Assembly: GCA_947377595.1 (NCBI GenBank)
Contig: CANCGK010000034.1
Location: 1 to 8,739 of the forward strand
Length of the DNA stretch: 8,739 nucleotides
Direction: 5' to 3'
Source of the DNA: a bacterium
GTDB taxonomy: Bacteria; Babelota; Babeliae; Babelales; Chromulinivoraceae
Each line of letters begins with the position of its first letter. Within the stretch, counting starts at the first letter, position 1. Below the pieces are notes generated by a model that searched no databases, was not told the origin of the DNA, and saw nothing but the letters and a program-made list of their open reading frames with translations. The position numbers and the translations under genes were made by a program. Shown here in pieces: positions 1 through 5,786 of this stretch.

Positions 1-33
1 AACGGGAACTATAAAAAATAGGTAGATGAACAT
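1..33 (-). CDS. Start of a membrane protein gene, probably SPFH/stomatin-like partner of NfeD (partial)
   Basis: Seen: an ATG (33-31) opens a frame that runs off the left edge after 11 codons, reading MFIYLFFIVPV, a hydrophobic start. An AAAGGA ribosome-binding site lies at 46-41, seven bases before the ATG, and the gene begins 31 bases after the stop of the upstream nfeD-like gene, so the two are almost certainly one transcript. Known: short NfeD proteins are commonly encoded beside an SPFH (stomatin/slipin, QmcA-type) protein whose N-terminus is a membrane anchor. Inference: this is that partner. Eleven residues cannot prove the family; the start itself is well supported. Confidence 0.6.
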   Translation of the reverse strand, partial: MFIYLFFIVPV

Positions 34-64
34 GTATCTATCCTTTCAATAAAGATTTTTATAC

Positions 65-511
65 CTATGAAATACTATCAACTCGCACATGACACCCCTG
101 CACATCAATGATAATAACTTGCTGGCCTTGATACAATGTTTTTTCATGAATGTGACGCGCTTGCCACACTTGTCCATGTATCAAAACTTGCCAAATTTTA
201 TCATCGTGCGGCGATACAAAAATCATCGCTTTTTTGCCAATCAAAGCATCAAGATTAGAGCGATAAAACGGTGCTTGTAGTTGATTCTTTTTTTGTTGCA
301 CTAAAGTGTAAAGGATTAATAATGCCCCACATGTTCCTGTAACAAATATCAGCAACTGGGATGTGACACACGCACCATAAAATGTTGCTATACACGAGCA
401 CAATGCTCCACAAGAAAATGAGAGAAAATAAAGAAGTCCTGGATGCCCCATTTCTAAAAAAAGAAAAAAGAAAATAAGGCTGAACCATAATAACGCTAAG
501 TTATCAATCAT
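65..511 (-). CDS. NfeD-like membrane protein, short form (148 aa)
   Basis: A membrane protein with about three hydrophobic segments (roughly residues 5-20, 26-46 and 51-70), then a charged linker (QQKKNQ) and a soluble C-terminal domain at about 84-148. That domain has the NfeD OB-fold pattern: LIGKKAMIFVSP, then VLIHGQVWQARH, then LYQGQQVIIIDVQGCHVRV, which matches the family's G-x-A, G-x-W-x-A and G-x-x-V-x-V-x-x-V-x-G-x-x-L-x-V arrangement. The ClpP-like serine protease domain of long NfeD proteins is absent, so it is the short (NfeD1b/YbbJ-type) form and close to its usual length. The start is supported by AAAGGG at 523-518, six bases before the ATG. The following gene starts 31 bases downstream and is the likely SPFH partner. 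Known role: NfeD proteins bind stomatin-like proteins and help organise membrane microdomains; no enzymatic activity is expected for this form. Confidence 0.8.
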   Translation of the reverse strand: MIDNLALLWFSLIFFFLFLEMGHPGLLYFLSFSCGALCSCIATFYGACVTSQLLIFVTGTCGALLILYTLVQQKKNQLQAPFYRSNLDALIGKKAMIFVSPHDDKIWQVLIHGQVWQARHIHEKTLYQGQQVIIIDVQGCHVRVDSIS

Positions 512-601
512 ATGATTCCCTTTACTATAAGAAAGTAAATGATTTGTCTATTTTTAGACTATCATAAAAATCGCAACTTAGCCATCAAAAAAATCGCTTG
601 G

Positions 602-1102
602 TTATGGTAAAAGTTCCATATTTGCAAGGGCAATGATCTGACAATCGCCTTGAGGATTGATTCGTACAGAAAATTCAGCTTGCTTACCATTTTTTACAAC
701 ATAACGTACATATTGCTTTTGTTCTTCAGCAATATCTGGATAATTAAGCCACATTGATAGATAATATGGGCCATGAAATCCTGCCGGTGCTTGGCCTGCT
801 ACTTTACCTTCATCGCGTACATAAATTGGTAAAAAAGAACCTTTGACACATTGCAAGCAAAAATTTTCATGTTCCTGCAACAACATTTCATTAGGCTTAA
901 AAATAAAAATCGATTGTGGGGTAAGCAATGCAAGATTATCACTATTCGAGTAAAACATTTTAAACGAAGAATTTATTGTTTGATTTTCTACCGCCCTTAA
1001 CGAAAGACGTTTTTGATAAGGCACAAAATTACCAGTCTCATGAAAACCAGCATTCAGATGTAATGCTACAAACAACGCACAAACAATTATTATTTTTTTC
1101 AT
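602..1102 (-). CDS. Secreted protein of unknown function (166 aa)
   Basis: Not recognised. The N-terminus is a clear Sec signal peptide: MKK, a hydrophobic stretch at residues 4-16, and a likely cleavage after residue 18 (LNA|GF), with no lipobox. The mature part, about 148 residues, has no further membrane segment and looks like a compact beta-rich periplasmic or secreted domain (alternating stretches such as SIFIFKP, FLPIYVRD, YYLSMWL, VRYVV, AEFSVRI, IIALANMELLP). It has three cysteines, C82 and C85 as C-x-x-C and C154, so a disulfide is possible. AAAAGGA at 1118-1112 supports the ATG, and a promoter fits upstream. It is divergent from the tro operon and followed 90 bases later by nfeD on the same strand. 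Function unknown; no link to metal transport is shown beyond adjacency. Confidence 0.75.
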   Translation of the reverse strand: MKKIIIVCALFVALHLNAGFHETGNFVPYQKRLSLRAVENQTINSSFKMFYSNSDNLALLTPQSIFIFKPNEMLLQEHENFCLQCVKGSFLPIYVRDEGKVAGQAPAGFHGPYYLSMWLNYPDIAEEQKQYVRYVVKNGKQAEFSVRINPQGDCQIIALANMELLP

Positions 1103-1130
1103 TATGTCATATCCTTTTCATTTGACCGAC

Positions 1131-1160
1131 ATCTTAACAAAAAAATAATATATTTGACAA
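1131..1160 (-). promoter_or_regulatory. Putative sigma70-type promoter of the 166-aa secreted protein gene
   Basis: On the minus strand TTGTCA (1160-1155) is followed after 18 bases by TAAGAT (1136-1131), matching the -35 consensus at 5 of 6 and the -10 at 4 of 6. Transcription would start near 1124, leaving the AAAAGGA ribosome-binding site (1118-1112) and ATG at 1102 inside a short leader. Position and leader length fit; strength is unknown. Confidence 0.45.
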
Positions 1161-1263
1161 GATTTAGATGATGAGCGAAGAAATATTTGATATATTGCCG
1201 CACTCAACAAAATCAATTACACTATTGATCTGAATAATAGTTAATTTTAAAATTCGATTTTAT

Positions 1264-1407
1264 ATGATACATACAGCAAACACACAAGATGAATTACTTG
1301 ATCTCATCAACGAAAAAGTCGAAGTCATTGCACAATCTTATAAAACTATCGTGTATCAACAGAAAAAAAATAATTTCCAAATTATTTTAGAAAATTTTAT
1401 ATCATAA
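1264..1407 (+). CDS. Possible small protein (47 aa) ahead of the tro operon
   Basis: An ATG-to-TAA frame encoding MIHTANTQDELLDLINEKVE and on to FQIILENFIS; no family recognised. It is rich in charged and amphipathic residues, its codon choice resembles neighbouring genes, and its G+C is visibly higher than in the flanking non-coding bases, which argues for real or formerly real coding. No Shine-Dalgarno sequence precedes the ATG, but the tro genes lack one too. It ends 32 bases before the solute-binding protein gene on the same strand, so it could be cotranscribed. The same frame is open upstream from ATG codons at 1168/1171 except for one TGA at 1231-1233, so it may be the tail of a gene broken by a stop codon. 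It could also be chance. Confidence 0.4.
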   Translation: MIHTANTQDELLDLINEKVEVIAQSYKTIVYQQKKNNFQIILENFIS

Positions 1408-1439
1408 TCAACATTTTATATTTTTTTAGAAAATCATAC

Positions 1440-2372
1440 ATGTCATTTCAAGAACAAGTTATTCTCTATCTTTGCATCATCATAAGCTTGGTTGGCCTGA
1501 TAGAATACAAACTTACTATTGAACAACACGTAAAAACAAAACCTTACATTCTTTGCTCAACAACAATCATTGCAGATATTGTTAAAAATATTTGCAATGA
1601 TTCCCTCGATATTATCTGCTTAATGGGCCCAGGAATCGATCCTCATGTATACAAACCGGTGGAAAGCGATTTACTTAAAATTGCATCTGCTGATATTATT
1701 TTTTATAACGGCTTACATCTTGAAGCTAAAATGGCTGATCTTTTTGCTCATCTTGCCCAAAGACAAACAACCGTCGCCGTCACCTGCAATATACCACGAA
1801 CGATGCTATTACAAGTCGATGGGCATGATAACATATTCGATCCACATGTCTGGTTTGATATCAATCTATGGATCTATGCAGTGCAAATTATCACGACAAG
1901 CCTGATCACAAAATTTCCTGAACATGCAGATGAGTATCAAAAAAATAGCACGAATTATATCAAACAGCTTGCTGATCTTTTAGCTCAAACACACATAATG
2001 ATGGCTAAAATTCCAAAAGAAAAAAGAATCATTATTAGCGGTCATGATGCATTTTCTTACTTTGGCAGGCTCTACGATTGCACCGTTATTGGACTACAGG
2101 GAATTAGTACCGAAAGTAGCCCTGGTGCTTATGATATAGCACAGATAATTCAACTCATTTGCGATCAAAACATTCCCGCTATTTTTATAGAATCTTCTAT
2201 TCCTATCAAAAATATTATAGCGATTCAACAAGGTGTTGCTGCAGCTGGAAAACAAGTTGCGATAGGTGGTCAACTTTATTCTGATGCATTAGATATCCCT
2301 AAAAGCGCTGGTGATAGCTATATAAAAATGATAATTCATAATGTACAAACCATTGCAGATGCATTACTATAA
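1440..2372 (+). CDS. troA: Metal ABC transporter solute-binding protein, TroA/ZnuA family
   Basis: Binds a divalent metal (Mn2+, Zn2+ or possibly Fe2+) outside the inner membrane and hands it to the permease. Cluster A-I binding protein, 310 aa, the usual length. Ligand residues appear in order: H69 (GIDPHVYKP), H136 (FDPHVWFD), H202 (ISGHDAFSYFG) and D282 (GGQLYSDALD), the three-His-one-Asp set of TroA with nearly the same spacing. The stretch GLQGIST and PAIFIESSIP also matches TroA-type proteins closely. No histidine-rich loop is present between the first two ligands, unlike typical ZnuA. Residues 7-21 form a hydrophobic N-terminal segment without a convincing signal-peptidase or lipoprotein site, so it may stay membrane-anchored. 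There is no Shine-Dalgarno sequence. It is the first gene of a four-gene operon. Metal preference cannot be decided from sequence. Confidence 0.9.
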   Translation: MSFQEQVILYLCIIISLVGLIEYKLTIEQHVKTKPYILCSTTIIADIVKNICNDSLDIICLMGPGIDPHVYKPVESDLLKIASADIIFYNGLHLEAKMADLFAHLAQRQTTVAVTCNIPRTMLLQVDGHDNIFDPHVWFDINLWIYAVQIITTSLITKFPEHADEYQKNSTNYIKQLADLLAQTHIMMAKIPKEKRIIISGHDAFSYFGRLYDCTVIGLQGISTESSPGAYDIAQIIQLICDQNIPAIFIESSIPIKNIIAIQQGVAAAGKQVAIGGQLYSDALDIPKSAGDSYIKMIIHNVQTIADALL

Positions 2373-2420
2373 AGCTACCAATCAATCTCTTGAAATTTAA
2401 TACTTACGCTATATATCTTT

Positions 2421-3155
2421 ATGAAACCAGCACTTGCTATCAAAAATTTAACCGTCAGCTATGATAATCACCCGATCTTACATAACTTAAACTTATCTAT
2501 AGATCAAGGATCATTAGTTGCTTTCGTTGGACCTAATGGCAGTGGAAAAAGCACACTCATGCAATCGATTATGGGATTATTACCAAGCTCTGGCACTATT
2601 GCTATTTTTGACCAACCAAGTCAATATCAGCGACATAAAATCGCTTATATTCCGCAACGATCTTGCGTTGATTGGACATTTCCAATATCAGCGTTTGATG
2701 TTGTTATGATGGGACGTTATGGACATCTTAAATTCGGACAAAGGCCATCCGATCAAGATAGAATCATAACTCAGCAAGCGTTAGAAAAAGTTGCGCTCAC
2801 GAAAATTGCAAATCAACCGATAGGACAACTTTCTGGAGGACAACAACAGCGCGTATTTCTTGCACGAGCACTTGCACAGCAAGCTGATATGTATATCATG
2901 GATGAACCTTTTGCTGGAGTTGATCGAGTCACAGAAGAAATCATGCTCAACCTCTTTTTACAACTAAAACAAGATAAAAAAACAATTATTGTCGTTCATC
3001 ATGATATCATGACGGTCAAAAAATATTTCGATTCTGTTTTTCTTATGAATCGCAAAATTATTGCACACGGACCAACTGCAACAACCCTGACTGCAGCAAA
3101 TATGAATCAAACATTTCGCAGCTGCATAGATATTCATGATCTTAATTTTTTATAA
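2421..3155 (+). CDS. troB: Metal ABC transporter ATP-binding protein, TroB/MntB/ZnuC type
   Basis: The cytoplasmic ATPase that powers the importer, 244 aa. All nucleotide-binding motifs are intact: Walker A GPNGSGKST (37-45), Q-loop glutamine Q79 (YIPQ), signature LSGGQ (137-141), Walker B ending in MDE (160-162), D-loop VD (167-168) and H-loop histidine H194 (VVHHD). The segment VDWTFPISAFDVVMMGRYG after the Q-loop is typical of manganese/zinc-family ATPases. It follows the binding-protein gene after 48 bases. Its last 20 bases overlap the start of the next gene in another frame, so the two are probably translationally coupled. The ATG at 2421 is preceded by no Shine-Dalgarno sequence, but the protein start aligns with the usual family N-terminus. 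Confidence 0.92.
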   Translation: MKPALAIKNLTVSYDNHPILHNLNLSIDQGSLVAFVGPNGSGKSTLMQSIMGLLPSSGTIAIFDQPSQYQRHKIAYIPQRSCVDWTFPISAFDVVMMGRYGHLKFGQRPSDQDRIITQQALEKVALTKIANQPIGQLSGGQQQRVFLARALAQQADMYIMDEPFAGVDRVTEEIMLNLFLQLKQDKKTIIVVHHDIMTVKKYFDSVFLMNRKIIAHGPTATTLTAANMNQTFRSCIDIHDLNFL

Positions 3156-3954
3156 AATTTTAATCGGAACAACGCTCGTAGGTATAACTACAGGAATTGT
3201 TGGATGTTTTACCATGTTAAACAAACAAAGTTTACTAGGTGATACCATCGCTCATGCAACCTTACCAGGGCTGACTGGCATGTTTTTACTCATTTTAGAA
3301 AAATCTTATGTGATGCTTTTATTAGGTGCTGGAATCAGCGGTTTACTGGGCGCTTTTACAACAAATTACATTATTAAAAACAGTTGCATAAAAAAAGATG
3401 CCGCACTTGGAATCGTACTTTCTACTTTTTTTGGTTTAGGAATCATATTTTTAACAATTTTGCAAAAATTGCCTGTAGCGCATCAAGCAGGCATTGATAA
3501 ATTTTTATTTGGACAAGCCGCAACTCTTTTAGATGAAGACATTATCGTTATTGCAGTGCTATCATCCATAGTTATCATCACCACAATGACTTTATGGAAA
3601 GAATTTAAAATTCTTACATTTGATCCAATCTATGCAAAGTCAATTGGATTGCCTATCGAAAAATACCAAAATATACTGTTGCTCATGATTGTCATCACGG
3701 TTATTATTGGATTGCAAACAGTTGGTCTTATTTTAATGAGTTCTTTTTTAATAGCTCCTGCAGCTGCCGCAAGACAATGGACTGATCGTTTATCGACAAC
3801 GCTATTTTTAAGTATTATCTTTAGTTTACTTGCTACAACCTCTGGCACCATAATCAGCTATCAATACGCTCACATTCCGACAGGCCCTACCATTGTTATT
3901 ATTGCAACTCTCATCACTTTTGCATCAATGTTTATCTGCTCTTTAAGAAAATAA
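3136..3954 (+). CDS. troC: Metal ABC transporter permease, first subunit (TroC/ZnuB family)
   Basis: Polytopic inner-membrane permease, 272 aa, ABC-3 family, with about eight hydrophobic helices. The family signature near the N-terminus is present as LLGDTIAHATLPG (33-45), with the conserved D36 and H40 pair expected along the metal path; TFDPIYAKSIGLP in the middle and SFLIAPAAAARQW near the third quarter are also family hallmarks. The start lies inside the ATPase gene (20-base overlap), which suggests coupled translation; no separate ribosome-binding site is visible. Unlike the chlamydial YtgC, there is no fused DtxR-type repressor domain at the C-terminus (it ends CSLRK). It presumably pairs with the next permease as a heterodimer. 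Confidence 0.9.
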   Translation: MILIFYKILIGTTLVGITTGIVGCFTMLNKQSLLGDTIAHATLPGLTGMFLLILEKSYVMLLLGAGISGLLGAFTTNYIIKNSCIKKDAALGIVLSTFFGLGIIFLTILQKLPVAHQAGIDKFLFGQAATLLDEDIIVIAVLSSIVIITTMTLWKEFKILTFDPIYAKSIGLPIEKYQNILLLMIVITVIIGLQTVGLILMSSFLIAPAAAARQWTDRLSTTLFLSIIFSLLATTSGTIISYQYAHIPTGPTIVIIATLITFASMFICSLRK

Positions 3955-3958
3955 ATCT

Positions 3959-4798
3959 ATGTCACTGATATATATACAACTTTTACTCATAAGCATAATA
4001 ACATCACTTGCATGCGTTATCCCTGGTAATTTTTTAGTACTACGAGGTAATGCATTAATCAGTGATGCATTAAGTCATGCAATTTTATTTGGAATTGTTG
4101 TCATGTTTTTATGCGTGCAAGATTGCCATAGCATCTTGGTGTTTATGGGTGCTATTGCATCAGGAATTATCACTATTTTTTTTACGGAACAACTAAGTCA
4201 TAGAAAAAAAATCAATCACGATACTGCTATCGGCTTAACTTTTCCTTTTTTATTTTCTATAGCCGTCATGCTCATCAATGTGTATGCCAATAATGTTCAT
4301 ATTGATACTGATGCTATTTTGCTTGGTGAAATAGCTTTTGCACCGTTCACAAAATTATATCTATATGGTTACGATTGCGGACCTCAAGCTTTATGGAATA
4401 TGTCGAGCATTGCATGTCTTAACGCAATCTGTAGTAGATATTTTTACAAAGAGTTACAAATTACTACTTTTGATCCAATGTATGCACAAACTATCGGTTA
4501 TAATCCACGACTTTTTCATTATCTGCTGATGATTCTGACCAGCATGACCATCATTCAAGCATTTCACGTAACAGGAACTATTTTAGTTATTTCTTGTATT
4601 GTCACACCTGCCGCAACCGCATTTTTGCTGACAAAAAAATTGCACGAAATGATGATTACCAGCTGCTTACTTTCGATCATTGCAGTTCTGGCAGGATTTT
4701 TATGTGCTCATATTTTTGACACATCAATTGCAGGCTCAATAGCACTCATGAATGGTCTGATATTTTTTATAGTTATGTGGATAAAGAATAATCTATAA
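3959..4798 (+). CDS. troD: Metal ABC transporter permease, second subunit (TroD family)
   Basis: Second ABC-3 family permease, 279 aa, starting four bases after the first permease ends. It has the same signature in diverged form, LRGNALISDALSHAILFGI (28-46), with D36 and H40 at the same positions as in the first permease, and TFDPMYAQTIGY plus SCIVTPAATAFLL further on. Two different permease genes in tandem are typical of TroABCD, MntABCD and YtgABCD systems, whereas ZnuABC systems normally have one homodimeric permease; this favours the former naming. No Shine-Dalgarno sequence precedes the ATG. It is the last gene of the operon and converges with the 120-aa protein gene. Confidence 0.9.
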   Translation: MSLIYIQLLLISIITSLACVIPGNFLVLRGNALISDALSHAILFGIVVMFLCVQDCHSILVFMGAIASGIITIFFTEQLSHRKKINHDTAIGLTFPFLFSIAVMLINVYANNVHIDTDAILLGEIAFAPFTKLYLYGYDCGPQALWNMSSIACLNAICSRYFYKELQITTFDPMYAQTIGYNPRLFHYLLMILTSMTIIQAFHVTGTILVISCIVTPAATAFLLTKKLHEMMITSCLLSIIAVLAGFLCAHIFDTSIAGSIALMNGLIFFIVMWIKNNL

Positions 4799-4804
4799 TT
4801 CTTT
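4783..4804 (+). terminator. Weak AT-rich hairpin at the end of the tro operon
   Basis: AAAGAAT (4783-4789) and ATTCTTT (4798-4804) form a 7-bp stem around an 8-base loop containing the troD stop codon, with a short T-rich stretch at its right edge. A pure AT stem overlapping a stop codon is weak; it may contribute to termination or be chance. Confidence 0.25.
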
Positions 4805-4840
4805 TCATACTTTATACACCTTTGTACGAATGTTCAAAAA

Positions 4841-4940
4841 CATTTTTGGTTAAAAATAAGTCTATTTTTTTATATTTTTGGTTGTTTTTTCATTTTTGGT
4901 CGAAATTTAATATAAATTATAAAAATTTTGGTCGAAATTA
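4841..4940 (+). repeat. Imperfect tandem repeat, 50-base period, with four TTTTGGT motifs
   Basis: The 164-base convergent gap between troD and the next minus-strand gene contains ATTTTTGGT at 4842-4850, 4874-4882 and 4892-4900, and AATTTTGGT at 4924-4932. The GG pairs are spaced 32, 18 and 32 bases apart, so 4841-4890 and 4891-4940 align as two copies of a 50-base unit, 33 of 50 identical by hand count. The first ten bases of both units are identical, and two of the motifs continue identically as GGTCGAAATT. Function unknown; the low complexity of the region makes part of the match cheap. Confidence 0.45.
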
Positions 4941-4962
4941 CAACGTTTACCATCGATCCATA

Positions 4963-5325
4963 TTATACAGCTACCAAATCAAACTGACCAGAAACCTCAA
5001 TAACTTTATAATGTCTACGCAATAAACCTAAATAATTAACCTCAAACTGAACATCAACATATTTTTTACCCGCAAGAACAATCGCTTGCAGTGCAGTAGA
5101 AAGTTTATAAAAAATAGATTTACCCAGTGGACTATCCCAAAAATCACTTTTAACATGCAAATCGTTGTAAGATACTTGATAGTTAATTAATTTTAAAGAA
5201 AGTCCCTGCAAACGTCCTTTGGCAACACACACAGAAACTGCCGTATCAAACTTCATCGTTTTAAAATAAGCAAAAGCTCCATAAACTAACACGCAACTTA
5301 TCATAAAAATTATCCAGATACGCAT
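4963..5325 (-). CDS. Membrane-anchored protein of unknown function (120 aa)
   Basis: Not recognised. One hydrophobic segment at residues 3-21 (WIIFMISCVLVYGAFAYF) forms a signal anchor or uncleaved signal; the rest, about 99 residues, is likely extracytoplasmic, beta-rich at the C-terminus (VDVQFEVNY, HYKVIEVSGQFDLVAV). The ATG at 5325 is chosen over a TTG seven codons upstream because AAAGGGG sits seven bases before it. A short stretch FWDSPLGKSI at 62-71 resembles YWNTPEGKAL in the exported protein at 5787-6143. It stands alone on its strand, converging with the tro operon on one side and facing the GC-rich element on the other. Function unknown. Confidence 0.7.
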   Translation of the reverse strand: MRIWIIFMISCVLVYGAFAYFKTMKFDTAVSVCVAKGRLQGLSLKLINYQVSYNDLHVKSDFWDSPLGKSIFYKLSTALQAIVLAGKKYVDVQFEVNYLGLLRRHYKVIEVSGQFDLVAV

Positions 5326-5332
5326 ATCAATA

Positions 5333-5339
5333 CCCCTTT
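5333..5339 (-). promoter_or_regulatory. Ribosome-binding site fixing the start of the 120-aa protein
   Basis: AAAGGGG on the minus strand, seven bases before the ATG at 5325-5323. It lies inside the longer TTG-initiated version of the frame (5346), so the ATG start is preferred. Confidence 0.75.
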
Positions 5340-5464
5340 CTTTCAATTATCTTTAACTCTATATTTTTTAGTTTTTTAAAAGCAAGAGATACAAATTTTC
5401 AGACACATGAGTTTAAAAATAAGCCTTTAAAAACATAAGACAAAAAGAAATAATTAAAAATTAA

Positions 5465-5660
5465 CGGTACCTACGCTCACGCTCCGAGAGCATGGTGGCG
5501 GCGGCCATTCAACGCTTTTTATACCTGCATTAAGCCCACCGGCATCACGAGCTGCAGGAGTGTTGTAAAAAACGTAGGGAAAAAATCAATAAAGGCGCGT
5601 AGTTACAATGAACGATATTTGATACAACGCTGACAAGCTTTGACGCCTTGTCAATTTTTT
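5465..5660 (+). ncRNA. GC-rich structured element, candidate non-coding RNA or dispersed repeat
   Basis: Within the 440-base gene-free region 5347-5786, base composition jumps: 11 of 60 G+C at 5341-5400 but 64 of 120 at 5461-5580. The island contains nested inverted repeats. An outer helix CCTACG (5470-5475) with CGTAGG (5573-5578) encloses three hairpins: GCTC-CGA-GAGC (5481-5491), ATGG/CCAT (5492-5495 with 5505-5508) and CCTGCA/TGCAGG (5524-5529 with 5553-5558, containing an inner GCC/GGC pair). This is the outline of a four-way junction. A terminator-like hairpin at 5631-5660 would end a plus-strand transcript of about 200 nt. I see none of the landmarks I know for tmRNA, RNase P RNA, SRP RNA or 6S RNA. 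No good plus-strand promoter is visible. It could instead be a palindromic repeat element or the remains of a transferred gene: a 43-codon minus-strand frame without any ATG spans 5457-5585. Confidence 0.4.
5631..5660 (+). terminator. Rho-independent terminator-like hairpin after the GC-rich element
   Basis: TGACAAG (5631-5637) pairs perfectly with CTTGTCA (5647-5653) across a 9-base loop and is followed by A and then T6 (5655-5660) on the plus strand. No T-tract follows on the minus strand, so it is directional. No plus-strand protein gene lies just upstream, so it would terminate the candidate RNA from the GC-rich island, or act as an attenuator for the genes beginning at 5787. Confidence 0.5.
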
Positions 5661-5662
5661 GA

Positions 5663-5690
5663 GAGACTAAACTAGAGGCCTTTCAGTCTC
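5663..5690. repeat. Inverted repeat GAGACT/AGTCTC
   Basis: GAGACT (5663-5668) and AGTCTC (5685-5690) form a perfect 6-bp stem with a 16-base loop containing AGGCCT. It begins three bases after the T-tract of the preceding hairpin. It may be part of the same structured element or a binding site; purpose unknown. Confidence 0.4.
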
Positions 5691-5715
5691 ATATGTATAG
5701 AACGAGGTCACCCAT

Positions 5716-5745
5716 TTGCAAAAAAAAGCAGGAAATTCTATCCTG
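5716..5745 (+). promoter_or_regulatory. Possible promoter with overlapping inverted repeat ahead of the exported-protein pair
   Basis: TTGCAA (5716-5721) and TATCCT (5739-5744) are 17 bases apart and each match consensus at 4 of 6, which would start transcription near 5751, 36 bases before the ATG at 5787. The -10 falls within an inverted repeat, CAGGA (5729-5733) and TCCTG (5741-5745) with a 7-base loop, which could be an operator or RNA hairpin. Weak on sequence alone. Confidence 0.25.
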
Positions 5746-5786
5746 ATCATAGATGTTATATTTTCACTATAAAAAAAGATAAAACT

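Noticed and set aside
524..559. Promoter for nfeD (TAGACA, 15-base spacer, TATAGT) overlapping the palindrome GTCTA-TTTT-TAGAC at 546-559
   Set aside because: Transcription would start near 517, downstream of the nfeD ribosome-binding site (523-518), so it cannot serve that gene properly; the spacer is short and a 5-bp AT-rich stem is common by chance.
1243..1254. AATTTTAAAATT palindrome as a Zur/MntR/Fur operator for the tro operon
   Set aside because: Pure AT palindromes are frequent here and it does not match any metal-regulator box I know; no regulator gene lies in the window.
4822..5025. 67-codon plus-strand ORF in the convergent gap
   Set aside because: It is built of the T-rich repeat region and the antisense of the 120-aa gene, is rich in Phe, Tyr and Asn as random AT-rich frames are, and has no ribosome-binding site.
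5326..5346. TTG start at 5346 for the 120-aa protein, adding seven residues
   Set aside because: The AAAGGGG ribosome-binding site lies inside that extension at the right distance from the ATG at 5325.
5465..5690. tmRNA, RNase P RNA, SRP RNA, 6S RNA or a group II intron
   Set aside because: None of the conserved landmarks (tmRNA 3' acceptor-like end, RNase P core sequences, SRP GGAA-tetraloop helix, intron domain V) could be found on either strand.
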